From Streptomyces bambusae (GTDB taxonomy: Bacteria > Actinomycetota > Actinomycetes > Streptomycetales > Streptomycetaceae), in the NCBI RefSeq assembly GCF_020532645.1, contig NZ_JAJAUZ010000013.1, forward strand, positions 1 to 64,000: a stretch of 64,000 nucleotides of DNA, given 5' to 3'. Made by a program: the position numbers and the translations under genes. The notes under the pieces are model-generated. The model worked only from the letters and a program-made list of their open reading frames with translations. It did not search any database and was not told the origin of the DNA. Below, in pieces: positions 54,619-63,971 of this stretch (positions within the stretch are counted from its first letter, which is position 1; every line of letters begins with the position of its first letter).

Positions 54619-55554
54619 ATGACGACTGAGTCCACTGTGATCAAGGCGCCGGGCGAGGCCGCGGCGGAACGGGCGGGCGGCTCCGGACGGACCGGCGAGC
54701 AGGAGCGCCGGCGCTCCGACGGCACGGTCCTCAACGTCTTCTCCCACGGCTTCCTCGCCGTGTGGGCCATACTGATCGTCCTGCCGCTGATCTGGCTGGT
54801 CCTCGGCTCCTTCAAAACCGACGCCCAGATCGGCGGATCCGCCCTCAGCTGGCCCGCCAACTGGCACTTCGACGCCTTCGGCCGGGCCTGGGACAAGGGC
54901 ATCGGTGACTACTTCACCAACACCCTCATCGTGATGGTGTTCTCGGTCCCGCTCACCATGCTGTTCGGCTCCATGGCCGCGTACGTCCTGGCGCGCTACC
55001 CGTTCCGCGGGAACCGGCTCGTCTACTACTTCTTCGTCAGCGGGGCGATGTTCCCCGTCTTCCTGGCGCTCGTGCCGCTGTTCTTCATGGTCAAGCGCTT
55101 CGACATGCTGAACACGTACCACGGCCTGATCCTCGTGTACGTCGCGTACTCGATGCCGTTCACCGTGTTCTTCATGCACTCGTTCTTCCGCACCCTGCCC
55201 ACCGCGGTCCACGAGGCGGCCGTGATCGACGGGGCCTCGCACACCCGGATCTTCTTCCAGGTGATGCTGCCCATGGCCAAGCCCGGCCTGATCAGCGTCG
55301 GGATATTCAACACCCTGGGCCAGTGGAACCAGTACATCCTCCCGGCCGTGCTGATGCAGCCCCAGAGCAGCAGCGATCCCGAGCGGTACATGCTCACCCA
55401 GGGACTCGTCCAGCTCCAGTACCAGATGGGCTACGAGACCGACCTGCCCGTGCTCTTCGCAGGCGTCACCATCGCCATGATCCCGATGCTGGTCGTCTAC
55501 CTCTCCTTCCAGCGCCAGATCCAGGCCGGCCTCACCTCGGCCACCCTGAAGTAG
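54619..55554 (+). CDS. ngcG: Sugar ABC transporter permease
   Basis: 311 aa, MalG-like with six membrane helices and the EAA loop HEAAVIDGASHTRIFFQVMLP. The first 45 residues form a hydrophilic cytoplasmic tail. GGGAG lies upstream of ATG 54619. Last gene of ngcEFG, followed by a large hairpin that also ends the convergent mgtA-type gene. Confidence 0.87.
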   Translation: MTTESTVIKAPGEAAAERAGGSGRTGEQERRRSDGTVLNVFSHGFLAVWAILIVLPLIWLVLGSFKTDAQIGGSALSWPANWHFDAFGRAWDKGIGDYFTNTLIVMVFSVPLTMLFGSMAAYVLARYPFRGNRLVYYFFVSGAMFPVFLALVPLFFMVKRFDMLNTYHGLILVYVAYSMPFTVFFMHSFFRTLPTAVHEAAVIDGASHTRIFFQVMLPMAKPGLISVGIFNTLGQWNQYILPAVLMQPQSSSDPERYMLTQGLVQLQYQMGYETDLPVLFAGVTIAMIPMLVVYLSFQRQIQAGLTSATLK

Positions 55555-55583
55555 CCCGGTCCGGCACCGCCCGCAGGCATCCC

Positions 55584-55628
55584 GCGGCCCCCGCTCCCCC
55601 TCGCACACCGCGGGGGAGCGGGGGCCGC
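55584..55628. terminator. Bidirectional hairpin between ngcG and the P-type ATPase gene
   Basis: A perfect 17-bp stem (55584-55600 with 55612-55628) around an 11-base loop; no T run, but very stable. Confidence 0.7.
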
Positions 55629-55641
55629 GGCCGTGCGGCGG

Positions 55642-58362
55642 TCACAGCCAGCTGCCGAACCGCCGGACGTACGCCGTCTTCACCAGCTGCGTCAGCGCGC
55701 AGTACGACAGCAGGACGCCCACCAGCCACGGGAAGTACGCGGCCGGCAGCGGCACGAACCCCAGCGCCCCGGCCAGCGGCGAGAACGGCAGCCAGAGCCC
55801 GGTCAGCACCGCGAGCACCGTCATCACCAGCACCGGCCACGAGGCCCGGGACTGCACGAACGGGATCTTCCGTGTCCGGATCATGTGGACCACCAGGGTC
55901 TGCGAGAGCAGCCCCTCGACGAACCAGCCCGACTGGAACAGGGCCTGGTGCGCCTCGCTGTCCGCACCGAACACGTTCCACATGATCAGGAACATGGCGA
56001 TGTCGAAGACCGAGCTGACCGGTCCGATCGTCACCATGAACCGGCCGATGCCCCGGGCGTCCCAGTTCCGCGGCCGCCGCAGGTACTCCTCGTCCATCCG
56101 GTCCCACGGCGTGGCCAGCTGGGCGATGTCGTACACCAGGTTCTGCACCAGCAGCATGATCGCGAGCATCGGCTGGAACGGGATGAACGCGCTCGCCACC
56201 AGCACCGAGAAGACGTTGCCGAAGTTCGACGACGCGGTCATCTTGATGTACTTGACCGTGTTGCCGAAGGTGGTGCGGCCCTGCACCACGCCCTGCTCCA
56301 GGACCGTCAGGTCCTTCTCCAGCAGGATGATGTCCGCCGACTCCTTCGCGATGTCCACCGCGGTGTCCACCGAGATGCCGACGTCCGCCTCGCGCAGTGC
56401 GGCCGCGTCGTTGATGCCGTCGCCGAGGAACCCGACGGTGTGCCCGCCGGCCTGCAGCGCCCGTACGATCCGCGCCTTCTGCACCGGGTTCACCTTGGCG
56501 AACACGGTGGTACCGGCGGCCAGAGCGCGCAACTCCGCCTCGTCGAGCCCGTCGATCTCGGACCCGAGCACCACGCGGCCGACGTCGATGCCGACGTCCG
56601 CGCAGACCCGCTCGGCGACCAGCTCGTTGTCCCCGGTCACGACCTTGACCGCGATGCCCTTGCCGGCGAGGCCCTGCAGGGCGGCGGCCGCACTGGCCTT
56701 CGGCGGGTCGAGGAAGGCGAGGAAGCCGACCAGGGTCAGGTCCGCCTCGTCCGCCACCGTGTAGACGTCCTTCGGCGACCGGACGGTCCGGGTGGCGACC
56801 GCCAGCACGCGCAGGCCCTGGCGCCCCAGGCCGTCGGCGATGCCGGTGACGTCGGCGCGCTTCTCCGGGGTGAGCGCGGACCGTTCGCCACGGCGCGTCA
56901 GATGCGTGCACAGTGCGAGCACTTCGGCCACCGCGCCCTTGGTGACGATCACGTGGTCGGGGCGGCCGGCGGCGTCGGGCAGTCCGTTGCGGCGGAGCAC
57001 CACCGACATCCGGCGGCGGGCGAAGTCGAAGGGGATCTCGTCGACCATCGAGAACCGTGCGTCGACGACAACCTCCTCGGCCTCGCAGACCCGGTCGATG
57101 ACCGCCCGGTCCATCAGGTTGCGCAGCCCGGTCTGGAAGTGCGCGTTCAGGTACCCGTACTCCAGGACCTCGCCGTCCTCGGCGCCGGTCACGTCGAGGT
57201 GGCGGTCGAGGACGATCCGGTCCTCGGTGAGGGTGCCCGTCTTGTCGGTGCACAGCACGTCCATGGCACCCAGGTTCTGGATGGCGTTGAGGCGCTTGAC
57301 GACCACCTTGCGCTTCGCCATCGCGACCGCGCCGCGGGCCAGGTTGGCGGAGACCACCATCGGCAGCATCTCGGGGGTCAGGCCCACCGCCACCGCGACG
57401 GCGAACAGGAAGGCCTCGTCCCAGTCGCCCTTGGTGAGCCCGTTGAGCGCGAACACCACGGGGACCATCACCAGCATGAACCGGATCAGCAGGAAGCTGA
57501 CCTTGCGCACGCCGTGGTCGAAGTTCGTCTGCGGGCGCTCGCCGGTGAGCGACCCGGCCATCGAGCCGAAGTACGTGGCGCCACCGGTCGCGACGACCAC
57601 GCCCGTGGCGGTGCCGGAGGTCACCGACGTGCCCATCAGGCACAGGTTGCCCGCCTCCACCGGGTCGGTGGTCTCCTGCCGGCCGAGGTCTTCGGCCGGG
57701 GTGTCGTGCTTGGCCACCGGCAGCGACTCGCCGGACAGCGCGGCCTGGCTGACCATCAGGTCCTTGGCGGCGATCAAACGCAGGTCCGCCGGTACGAGGT
57801 CGCCGGCGGCGAGCCGGACCAGGTCGCCCGGGACCACCTGGCTCATCGGCAGTTCGACGGTGGTGGGCAGGTGTCCGCTGCCGGCCCGGCGCTGCACCGC
57901 GCAGGTGGTGGTGACCAGCCGGGCCAGGGCGTCGGCGGCCCGCCCGGAGCGGTACTCCTGCCAGAACCGGAGCAGCCCGGAGACGCCGACCATCACGGAG
58001 AGGATCACGACGCCGGGGTCCGCCGGGTCCTGGACGTACATCACGGCGGCCAGGAACACGAGGACGCCGATGAACGGGTTCGCGTACGCCCGGGCCAGCT
58101 GGACGAACCAGCGCGGGGTGCGCTCGCGGTCGACCTCGTTCGGGCCGTGGCGCTCCAGCCGGGCCGCGGCCTCGGGCCGGGTGAGGCCGTCGGGGCAGGT
58201 GTCCAGCTCCTGGAGGACGGCGACGGCGGGGGCCGCGCTCAGCTCGGCCAGCCGGCGGCCCGCCTCGCGGGTGCGGGCCTCCAGCTCGGCGGCCCTGCGC
58301 TCGCGGCGGCCGGGGCCCGGCGGGGCGAGCGGGCGGGGGGTCAGGGGGGTGAGCAGGGTCAT
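55642..58362 (-). CDS. mgtA: Magnesium-translocating P-type ATPase
   Basis: 906 aa from ATG 58362 with GGAGG 7 bases upstream. The phosphorylated aspartate is D373 in CTDKTGTLT. The actuator motif is SGESLPVAKHD (SGES where many have TGES). TGDNELVAERV and GDGINDAAALREADVGI mark the P domain, and about ten membrane helices are seen, ending with the MgtA-type C-terminal set. It imports Mg2+ with ATP. The first 45 residues are a basic cytoplasmic tail. A long GC-rich leader (see the following entries) suggests post-transcriptional control. Confidence 0.9.
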   Translation of the reverse strand: MTLLTPLTPRPLAPPGPGRRERRAAELEARTREAGRRLAELSAAPAVAVLQELDTCPDGLTRPEAAARLERHGPNEVDRERTPRWFVQLARAYANPFIGVLVFLAAVMYVQDPADPGVVILSVMVGVSGLLRFWQEYRSGRAADALARLVTTTCAVQRRAGSGHLPTTVELPMSQVVPGDLVRLAAGDLVPADLRLIAAKDLMVSQAALSGESLPVAKHDTPAEDLGRQETTDPVEAGNLCLMGTSVTSGTATGVVVATGGATYFGSMAGSLTGERPQTNFDHGVRKVSFLLIRFMLVMVPVVFALNGLTKGDWDEAFLFAVAVAVGLTPEMLPMVVSANLARGAVAMAKRKVVVKRLNAIQNLGAMDVLCTDKTGTLTEDRIVLDRHLDVTGAEDGEVLEYGYLNAHFQTGLRNLMDRAVIDRVCEAEEVVVDARFSMVDEIPFDFARRRMSVVLRRNGLPDAAGRPDHVIVTKGAVAEVLALCTHLTRRGERSALTPEKRADVTGIADGLGRQGLRVLAVATRTVRSPKDVYTVADEADLTLVGFLAFLDPPKASAAAALQGLAGKGIAVKVVTGDNELVAERVCADVGIDVGRVVLGSEIDGLDEAELRALAAGTTVFAKVNPVQKARIVRALQAGGHTVGFLGDGINDAAALREADVGISVDTAVDIAKESADIILLEKDLTVLEQGVVQGRTTFGNTVKYIKMTASSNFGNVFSVLVASAFIPFQPMLAIMLLVQNLVYDIAQLATPWDRMDEEYLRRPRNWDARGIGRFMVTIGPVSSVFDIAMFLIMWNVFGADSEAHQALFQSGWFVEGLLSQTLVVHMIRTRKIPFVQSRASWPVLVMTVLAVLTGLWLPFSPLAGALGFVPLPAAYFPWLVGVLLSYCALTQLVKTAYVRRFGSWL

Positions 58363-58962
58363 GGGGAACCTCCCTCCGGGCGGATGCGGACAGCGCGGAG
58401 CCGTCCGGTCACCCGGAGTGGTCGTGGGCCGGCGGCCGGAGCCGCGGGGCGGCACCGGGCCGCGGACCGGCACGGGTGTGTCGCATCCCTTGGGGCGCCG
58501 CGGGGCGCGTCAGGGCATGCTGAAGGGCTGAGAGGGGGAAACGGAAACGGGCGCGCGGGTGCCCGGCGGCGCGGGCCTCACGGGAGGCGGCGCCGGAAGG
58601 CGGTCGCGGGGGCCGGCTGCGTCAGCCGGAGAGCGCGCGGCAGGAACTTCGGTCGGGACTCATCCCGAACACCTCCTCGCCTCGCGCGGTCACTGAAGGG
58701 CGCCCGGTCCGGCCGGAAGGGCCGCAGATCACCGGCGCCTCAGCGACCGTAACACGAACTCCGGCGCCGGATCTCTCATACTTATGACCGGTAGTGGCTG
58801 ATTCGAGTTGTGTCGGCCTCTTGACGTCTGGATACCCAAAGGCTCGACTTAGGGTTCACAAGTTGGAGAGACGCCGGGGTCTCGCTCGCCAGGGACACCT
58901 GTGCGGCGCCCCGGCCGGGGGGCGACGGCCGGCCGTCGCCAACGGGCAGGAGTGGATGAGGC
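58363..58962. promoter_or_regulatory. 600-base divergent region: mgtA leader and rok7B7 promoter
   Basis: On the minus strand, about 260 bases separate a small upstream reading frame (58663-58622) from mgtA; the stretch is very GC-rich with several possible stems. I could not fit it to an M-box riboswitch. On the plus strand, TTGACG (58821-58826), 17 bases, TCGACT (58844-58849) is a possible promoter for the ROK regulator gene. Confidence 0.45.
58622..58663 (-). CDS. Putative 13-residue leader peptide upstream of mgtA
   Basis: ATG 58663 is preceded by an excellent GAGGAGG ribosome binding site, better than that of most full genes here, and the frame MSPDRSSCRALSG ends in TGA at 58622. Its position in the long mgtA leader suggests translation-dependent control of the transporter, as in mgtA leaders of enterobacteria, but the peptide is unrelated and not especially Pro-rich. 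It could also be a chance reading frame. Confidence 0.45.
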   Translation of the reverse strand: MSPDRSSCRALSG

Positions 58963-60132
58963 GTGGAGACTCCGGGTTCGCAGTCGTCACTGCACCGGGC
59001 GAATCTCGAACGGGTCGTGCGTGCCGTGCGGCTCGCCGGTTCGCTGACCCAGGCGGAGATCGCCCGTACCACCGGCCTGTCGGCGGCCACGGTGTCGAAC
59101 ATCGTCCGGGAGCTGAAGGGGGGCGGCACCGTCGAGGTCGCGGACACCTCGGCCGGCGGCCGCCGGGCCCGGAGCGTCTCGCTCAGCGGTGACGCGGGCA
59201 TCGTGATCGGCGTCGACTTCGGCCACGAGCACCTGCGGGTGGCGGTGGGCAACCTGGCCCACCAGGTGCTCGCCGAGGAGGCCGAGCCGCTGGACGTGGA
59301 CGCCTCCTGGGCGGACGGCTTCGACCGGGCGGAGGCCCTGGTCGGACAGCTGATCAAGACCGTCGGGGTGGGCCGGGAGAAGGTGATCGGGGTGGGCCTC
59401 GGGGTGCCCGGCCCGATCGACGTGGAGTCCGGCACCCTGGGCTCGACCGCCATCCTGCCGGGCTGGGCCGGCATCAACCCGCGGCGCGAGCTCTCGGAGC
59501 GGCTCGGCGTGCCGGTGTACGTGGACAACGACGCCAACCTCGGCGCGCTGGGCGAGATGGTGTGGGGGAGCGGGCGCGGGGTGAAGGACCTCGCGTACAT
59601 CAAGGTGGCCAGCGGCGTGGGCGCCGGCCTGGTCATCAACGGGCAGATCTACCGCGGCCCGGGCGGCACCGCCGGCGAGATCGGGCACATCACGCTCGAC
59701 GAGTCGGGCCCGGTGTGCCGCTGCGGCAACCGCGGCTGCCTGGAGACCTTCGCGGCCGCCCGGTACGTCCTGCCGCTGCTCCAGGGCACCCACGGGCCGG
59801 ACCTGACGATGGAGAAGGTGGTGGCGCTGGCCCGCGAGGGCGACCCCGGTTGCCGTCGGGTCATCGCGGACGTCGGCCGGCACATCGGCAGCGGGGTGGC
59901 CAACCTCTGCAACCTCCTCAACCCCAGCCGGGTGGTGCTCGGCGGCAGCCTCGCCGAGGCCGGCGAGCTGGTCCTGGCGCCGATACGCGACTCCGTGTCC
60001 CGGTACGCGATCCCCAGCGCGGCACGCCAGTTGGCGGTAGCCACGGGCGCGCTCGGCAGCCGCGCCGAGGTCCTCGGGGCGCTGGCGCTGGTGCTGAGCG
60101 AGATGGGTGATTCGACGCTGCTGCCGGGGTGA
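58963..60132 (+). CDS. rok7B7: ROK-family transcriptional regulator
   Basis: 389 aa. An N-terminal winged helix (LTQAEIARTTGLSAATVSNIV, residues about 28-48) precedes a ROK sugar-kinase-like domain. DNDANLGALGE and the zinc motif with C252, C254 and C259 (CRCGNRGCLE) are present. Position between ngcEFG/mgtA and xylFGH matches rok7B7 of S. coelicolor, which represses xylFGH and affects antibiotic production and carbon control. GTG 58963 has AGGAG and GAGG tracts upstream. It ends in a hairpin before xylF. Confidence 0.88.
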   Translation: METPGSQSSLHRANLERVVRAVRLAGSLTQAEIARTTGLSAATVSNIVRELKGGGTVEVADTSAGGRRARSVSLSGDAGIVIGVDFGHEHLRVAVGNLAHQVLAEEAEPLDVDASWADGFDRAEALVGQLIKTVGVGREKVIGVGLGVPGPIDVESGTLGSTAILPGWAGINPRRELSERLGVPVYVDNDANLGALGEMVWGSGRGVKDLAYIKVASGVGAGLVINGQIYRGPGGTAGEIGHITLDESGPVCRCGNRGCLETFAAARYVLPLLQGTHGPDLTMEKVVALAREGDPGCRRVIADVGRHIGSGVANLCNLLNPSRVVLGGSLAEAGELVLAPIRDSVSRYAIPSAARQLAVATGALGSRAEVLGALALVLSEMGDSTLLPG

Positions 60133-60176
60133 CGTGCCGGGGCGGGGTGCCCGCCCGGCCGGCAGGCGTGGTTCAA

Positions 60177-60204
60177 GGTGGCCGCAGTGCTCTCTGCGGC
60201 CACC
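60177..60204 (+). terminator. Hairpin after rok7B7
   Basis: GGTGGCCGCA and TGCGGCCACC form a perfect 10-bp stem around an 8-base loop, followed by ATTGCTGTGTT. Confidence 0.65.
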
Positions 60205-60223
60205 ATTGCTGTGTTCAGCTAGA

Positions 60224-60252
60224 TAACGAATGGCACCGTTGTCATCTCGTTA
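60224..60252. promoter_or_regulatory. AT-rich inverted repeat TAACGA-N17-TCGTTA upstream of xylF
   Basis: The repeat sits about 90 bases before xylF inside the only AT-rich stretch of the gap, and is a candidate binding site for the adjacent ROK regulator. Confidence 0.5.
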
Positions 60253-60344
60253 AGTCTTCACTCCTTGACGGCAAGGGTGTGGCCGAGTTGACTCACGTCA
60301 CACCTCGGCCGCAAGGACGCGGCCTCGTCAGGGAGGTTCACAAG

Positions 60345-61460
60345 ATGAACACGCGTATGCGCCGTGCAGCTGTCGCCGTCGCGGCCACCGCGATGGCCGT
60401 GTCCCTCGCCGCCTGTGGCTCCGCCAAGGAATCCGGCGACAAGACCAAGGAATCCGCACCTCCGGCCGCGGGCGACGACATCAAGGTCGGTCTGCTCCTG
60501 CCCGAGAACCAGACGGCCCGCTACGAGGCCTTCGACAAGCCGCTCATCGAGAAGAAGATCGCCGAACTCACCGGCGGCAAGGCCGAGGTCGTCTACGCCA
60601 ACGCCAAGCAGGACGCGACCGCGCAGAACTCGCAGGTCGACACGATGATCACCAACAAGGTGAACGTCCTGATCCTGGACGCGGTGGACTCCAAGGCCAT
60701 CGCCGGCGCCGTCAAGCGCGCCAAGGACGCGGGCATCCCGGTCGTCGCCTACGACCGCCTGGCCGAGGGCCCGATCGACGCCTACACCTCCTTCGACAAC
60801 GAAGAGGTCGGCAAGGTCCAGGGCAAGGCCCTGCTGGAGGCCCTGGGCGGCAAGGCCAAGAACGGCCAGATCGTGATGATGAACGGGTCCGTCACCGACC
60901 CGAACGCCGCCCTCTTCAAGAAGGGCGCGCACTCCGTCCTCGACGGCAAGGTGAACATCGGCAAGGAGTACGACACCGTCGAGTGGAAGCCGGAGAACGC
61001 CAACACCAACATGGCGGGCGCCATCACGGCCCTCGGCAAGAACAAGATCATCGGTGTCTACTCCGCCAACGACGGCATGGCCGGCGGCATCATCACCGCC
61101 CTCAAGGCGGCCGGCTTCAAGACCCTGCCCCCGGTGACCGGCCAGGACGCCGAACTCGCGGGCGTGCAGCGCATCGTCGCCGGCGAGCAGTTCATGAGCG
61201 TCTACAAGCCGTACGCCCCCGAGGCCGCGGCCGCCGCCGAGATGGCCGTCGCGCTGGCCAAGGGCCAGAAGCTCGACTCCCTCGCCAAGTCCACCGTCGA
61301 CAGCCCCACCACCAAGGGCGTCCCGTCCATCCTGGTCCCGGTCGTCTCGCTGACCAAGGCCAACATCAAGGACACTGTGGTCAAGGACGGTGTGTACTCC
61401 GCCAAGGAGATCTGCGCCGGCAAGTACGCGGCCGCCTGCGCCGCCATCGGCCTGAAGTAG
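60345..61460 (+). CDS. xylF: Xylose ABC transporter substrate-binding lipoprotein
   Basis: 371 aa. Lipobox SLAAC with the lipid-anchored C24. The mature protein is a type I periplasmic-binding fold (IKVGLLLPENQTARYE ... GIPVVAYDRL ... GVYSANDGMAGG), the layout of XylF and related monosaccharide binders. GGGAGG lies 8 bases before ATG 60345. It is separated from xylG by 254 bases with a repeated palindrome, so expression of the binding protein may differ from that of the membrane part. Confidence 0.88.
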   Translation: MNTRMRRAAVAVAATAMAVSLAACGSAKESGDKTKESAPPAAGDDIKVGLLLPENQTARYEAFDKPLIEKKIAELTGGKAEVVYANAKQDATAQNSQVDTMITNKVNVLILDAVDSKAIAGAVKRAKDAGIPVVAYDRLAEGPIDAYTSFDNEEVGKVQGKALLEALGGKAKNGQIVMMNGSVTDPNAALFKKGAHSVLDGKVNIGKEYDTVEWKPENANTNMAGAITALGKNKIIGVYSANDGMAGGIITALKAAGFKTLPPVTGQDAELAGVQRIVAGEQFMSVYKPYAPEAAAAAEMAVALAKGQKLDSLAKSTVDSPTTKGVPSILVPVVSLTKANIKDTVVKDGVYSAKEICAGKYAAACAAIGLK

Positions 61461-61585
61461 GCCCCCCGGCCTCCCCCGCGAGGCCGCCCCGGCCCGGGCC
61501 CCGAGGGCCCTGCCCGGAACACCCCGAGCCTGTCCGGCGCCCTGCCCCACCCACCCCGCCACCGGCGGGGCGCCGGATGGAACAA

Positions 61586-61631
61586 GAAACGTTTCCCCGA
61601 TCGGGCGAATCCCCGCTGAAACGTTTCCCCG
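61586..61631. repeat. Two copies of GAAACGTTTCCCCG in the xylF-xylG gap
   Basis: Identical 14-bp repeats at 61586-61599 and 61618-61631 start 32 bases apart (three helical turns), each containing the palindrome GAAACGTTTC. The rest of the gap is GC-rich without other signals. They look like twin operators for a LacI- or ROK-type regulator. Confidence 0.7.
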
Positions 61632-61714
61632 CTCCCCTCCCCACCCCACAGCTCTTCCGTACGACTCTTCTGTACGACATCCCCGCCGGTCAGGCGGCGA
61701 AGGAGATGGTTCAT

Positions 61715-62494
61715 GTGACCGCTGCGCCCGTGCTGGCGTTGCGAGGGGTTTCGAAGCGGTTCGGTGCCGTCCAGGCGCTCACCGACGTAGAGCTCGAAAT
61801 CCACGCCGGCGAGGTCGTCGCCCTCGTCGGCGACAACGGCGCCGGAAAGTCCACGCTGGTCAAGACGATCGCCGGCGTGCACCCCATCGATGAGGGAACC
61901 ATCGAATGGGAAGGCAAGCCCGTGTCGATCGGCCGGCCGCACGACGCCCAGCAGCTGGGCATCGCGACCGTCTACCAGGACCTCGCCCTGTGCGACAACA
62001 TCGACGTCGTCGGCAACCTGTTCCTGGGCCGCGAGCTGCGCCGCCGCGGCGTGCTCGACGAGGTGGAGATGGAGCGCCGCGCCCGCGAGCTGCTCACCAC
62101 CCTGTCGATCCGCATCCCCAGCGTGCGCATCCCGATCGCCTCCCTCTCCGGCGGCCAGCGGCAGACCGTGGCCATCGCCCGCTCGATGCTCGGCGAGCCG
62201 AAGCTGGTCATCCTCGACGAGCCCACCGCGGCCCTCGGCGTCGAGCAGACCGCCCAGGTCCTCGACCTGGTCGAGCGGCTCCGCGAGCGCGGCCACGCCG
62301 TCATCCTGATCAGCCACAACATGGCCGACGTGAAGGCCGTGGCCGACAAGGTGGCGGTGCTGCGGCTGGGCCGCAACAACGGCGTCTTCAGCGTCGCCGA
62401 CACCACGCAGGAAGAGATCATCTCCGCCATCACGGGCGCCACGGACAACGCCGTGACCCGCCGTGCGGCCCGTACCGGGGAGGCTCGCAAGTGA
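61715..62494 (+). CDS. xylG: Xylose ABC transporter ATPase (single-domain form)
   Basis: 259 aa. Walker A GDNGAGKS, signature LSGGQRQTVAIA and Walker B LVILDEPTAALG are intact. Only one nucleotide-binding domain is present, where E. coli XylG has two, so the working transporter likely uses a homodimer. GTG 61715 is preferred because AGGAG lies 9 bases upstream; the ATG at 61706 touches that tract. It overlaps xylH (GTGA). Confidence 0.87.
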   Translation: MTAAPVLALRGVSKRFGAVQALTDVELEIHAGEVVALVGDNGAGKSTLVKTIAGVHPIDEGTIEWEGKPVSIGRPHDAQQLGIATVYQDLALCDNIDVVGNLFLGRELRRRGVLDEVEMERRARELLTTLSIRIPSVRIPIASLSGGQRQTVAIARSMLGEPKLVILDEPTAALGVEQTAQVLDLVERLRERGHAVILISHNMADVKAVADKVAVLRLGRNNGVFSVADTTQEEIISAITGATDNAVTRRAARTGEARK

Positions 62495-63798
62495 GCACCG
62501 AACACCACGCCCCAGACCAGCACCACGGCACGGAGGCCGTCGCCGACCTGGCCAACCCCGCCGCCGCGGCGGACGCCATCCCGGTCGTCGACCCCCGCCT
62601 CCTCGTCCGCGAGCAGGGCCTGGCCGGCTACGTGAACGAGTTCAAGCGCAAGATGCGCGCCGGCGACCTGGGATCCCTCCCGGTCGTCATCGGCCTCGTC
62701 GTCATCTGCGCCATCTTCCAGAGCCTGAACTCCAACTTCCTGTCCGCCGAGAACCTGAACAACATCGGCGTGACGATGGTCGCCACCGGCATGATGGCCG
62801 TCGGCATCATCTTCGTCCTGCTGCTCGGCGAGATCGACCTCTCCGTCGGCTCCGTCAGCGGCGTCTCGGGCGCGATCGTCGCCGTCCTGGCCGTCACCCA
62901 CGGCGTCAACGAATGGCTGGCCATCCTGGTCGCCCTCGCCTCCGGCGCGGCCATCGGCGCCCTGCACGGCTTCTTCTTCGCCAAGATCGGTGCCCCCGCC
63001 TTCGCCGTCACCCTCTCCGGCCTGCTGTTCTGGTCCGGCTTCATGCTCCAGGTCCTGGGCAGCAACGGCACCATCAACCTCGACTCCGAGGGCGTCGTCG
63101 GCAAGCTCACCACGTACTACTTCAGCGACGTGGCCGCCGCCTACGGCCTGGCCTTCGCCGCCGTCGCGGTCTACTTCGCGAGCGCCTTCCTCGACAGCCG
63201 CCGGCGCACCGCCGCCGGGGTCCCGTCCCGGCCCGTCGGCGAGATCGTGCTGCGCACCGCCCTGCTCGCCGTGGTCGCCTTCGGCGCCGCCGCCGTCTTC
63301 AACCAGTACAAGGGCCTGCCGCTGGCCGTCCTGCTGTTCCTGCTGGTCCTCGTCGGCACCGACTTCCTGCTGCGCCGCACCGCCTTCGGCCGCAAGATCT
63401 TCGCGCTCGGCGGCAGCGTCGAGGCCTCCCGCCGCGCGGGCATCAACGTGGCCGCGATCCGCATCGCGGTGTTCTCGATCGCCGGCACCTTCGCCGCGGT
63501 CGGCGGCCTGTTCTGGGCCTCCAAGATCGCCGCGGCCAACCAGAGCGCCGGCGCCGGCGACCTGCTCATGAACGTGATCGCGGCGGCCGTCATCGGCGGC
63601 ACGAGCCTCTTCGGCGGCCGCGGCCGGACCTGGAACGCCCTGCTCGGTGTCATGGTCATCACGTCCATCCAGTACGGTCTCGCACTGCAGGGCATCGCCA
63701 CGCCGATCCAGTACATGATCACGGGCGCGGTGCTGCTGGCCACCGTGGTGATCGACTCGGTCACCCGCAAGACCCAGAAGACCGCAGGTCGCGCCTAG
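62491..63798 (+). CDS. xylH: Xylose ABC transporter permease
   Basis: 435 aa from GTG 62491. A hydrophilic His-rich N-terminus of about 55 residues is followed by the RbsC/XylH-type permease with about ten to twelve hydrophobic segments (GIIFVLLLGEIDLSVGSVSG and the late INVAAIRIAVFSIAGTF region). It is translationally coupled to xylG and ends the operon before two hairpins. Confidence 0.88.
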   Translation: MSTEHHAPDQHHGTEAVADLANPAAAADAIPVVDPRLLVREQGLAGYVNEFKRKMRAGDLGSLPVVIGLVVICAIFQSLNSNFLSAENLNNIGVTMVATGMMAVGIIFVLLLGEIDLSVGSVSGVSGAIVAVLAVTHGVNEWLAILVALASGAAIGALHGFFFAKIGAPAFAVTLSGLLFWSGFMLQVLGSNGTINLDSEGVVGKLTTYYFSDVAAAYGLAFAAVAVYFASAFLDSRRRTAAGVPSRPVGEIVLRTALLAVVAFGAAAVFNQYKGLPLAVLLFLLVLVGTDFLLRRTAFGRKIFALGGSVEASRRAGINVAAIRIAVFSIAGTFAAVGGLFWASKIAAANQSAGAGDLLMNVIAAAVIGGTSLFGGRGRTWNALLGVMVITSIQYGLALQGIATPIQYMITGAVLLATVVIDSVTRKTQKTAGRA

Positions 63799-63807
63799 TG
63801 CGACCGA

Positions 63808-63836
63808 GCCCGGCCGCACGGTCTGTGCGGTCGGGC
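63808..63836 (+). terminator. Hairpin directly after xylH
   Basis: A 12-bp stem with one G-T pair (63808-63819 with 63825-63836) around GGTCT. Confidence 0.65.
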
Positions 63837-63840
63837 GGTC

Positions 63841-63894
63841 CGTACGCCCGGTGCCCGGTGCCACTCCGCGTGGCGCCGGGCACCTGTGCGTACG
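63841..63894. other. Long two-part hairpin downstream of xylH
   Basis: Outer stem CGTACG/CGTACG (63841-63846, 63889-63894), an internal loop, then a 14-bp inner stem (GTGCCCGGTGCCAC with GTGGCGCCGGGCAC, one G-T pair). It may back up termination or act as a 3' structure. Confidence 0.55.
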
Positions 63895-63971
63895 ACCACC
63901 CGTTCGTGGCGTGTGACGCCGCGGTGATGTGTACAGGTATGACAATGGGGTGACCCTGCGGGGACCGCCCG

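Noticed and set aside
58363..58790. M-box (ykoK) magnesium riboswitch in the mgtA leader
   Set aside because: GCTGAGGCGCC near 58740 recalls the M-box GGTGAGGCTCC, but the other conserved segments could not be found; I leave the leader unclassified.
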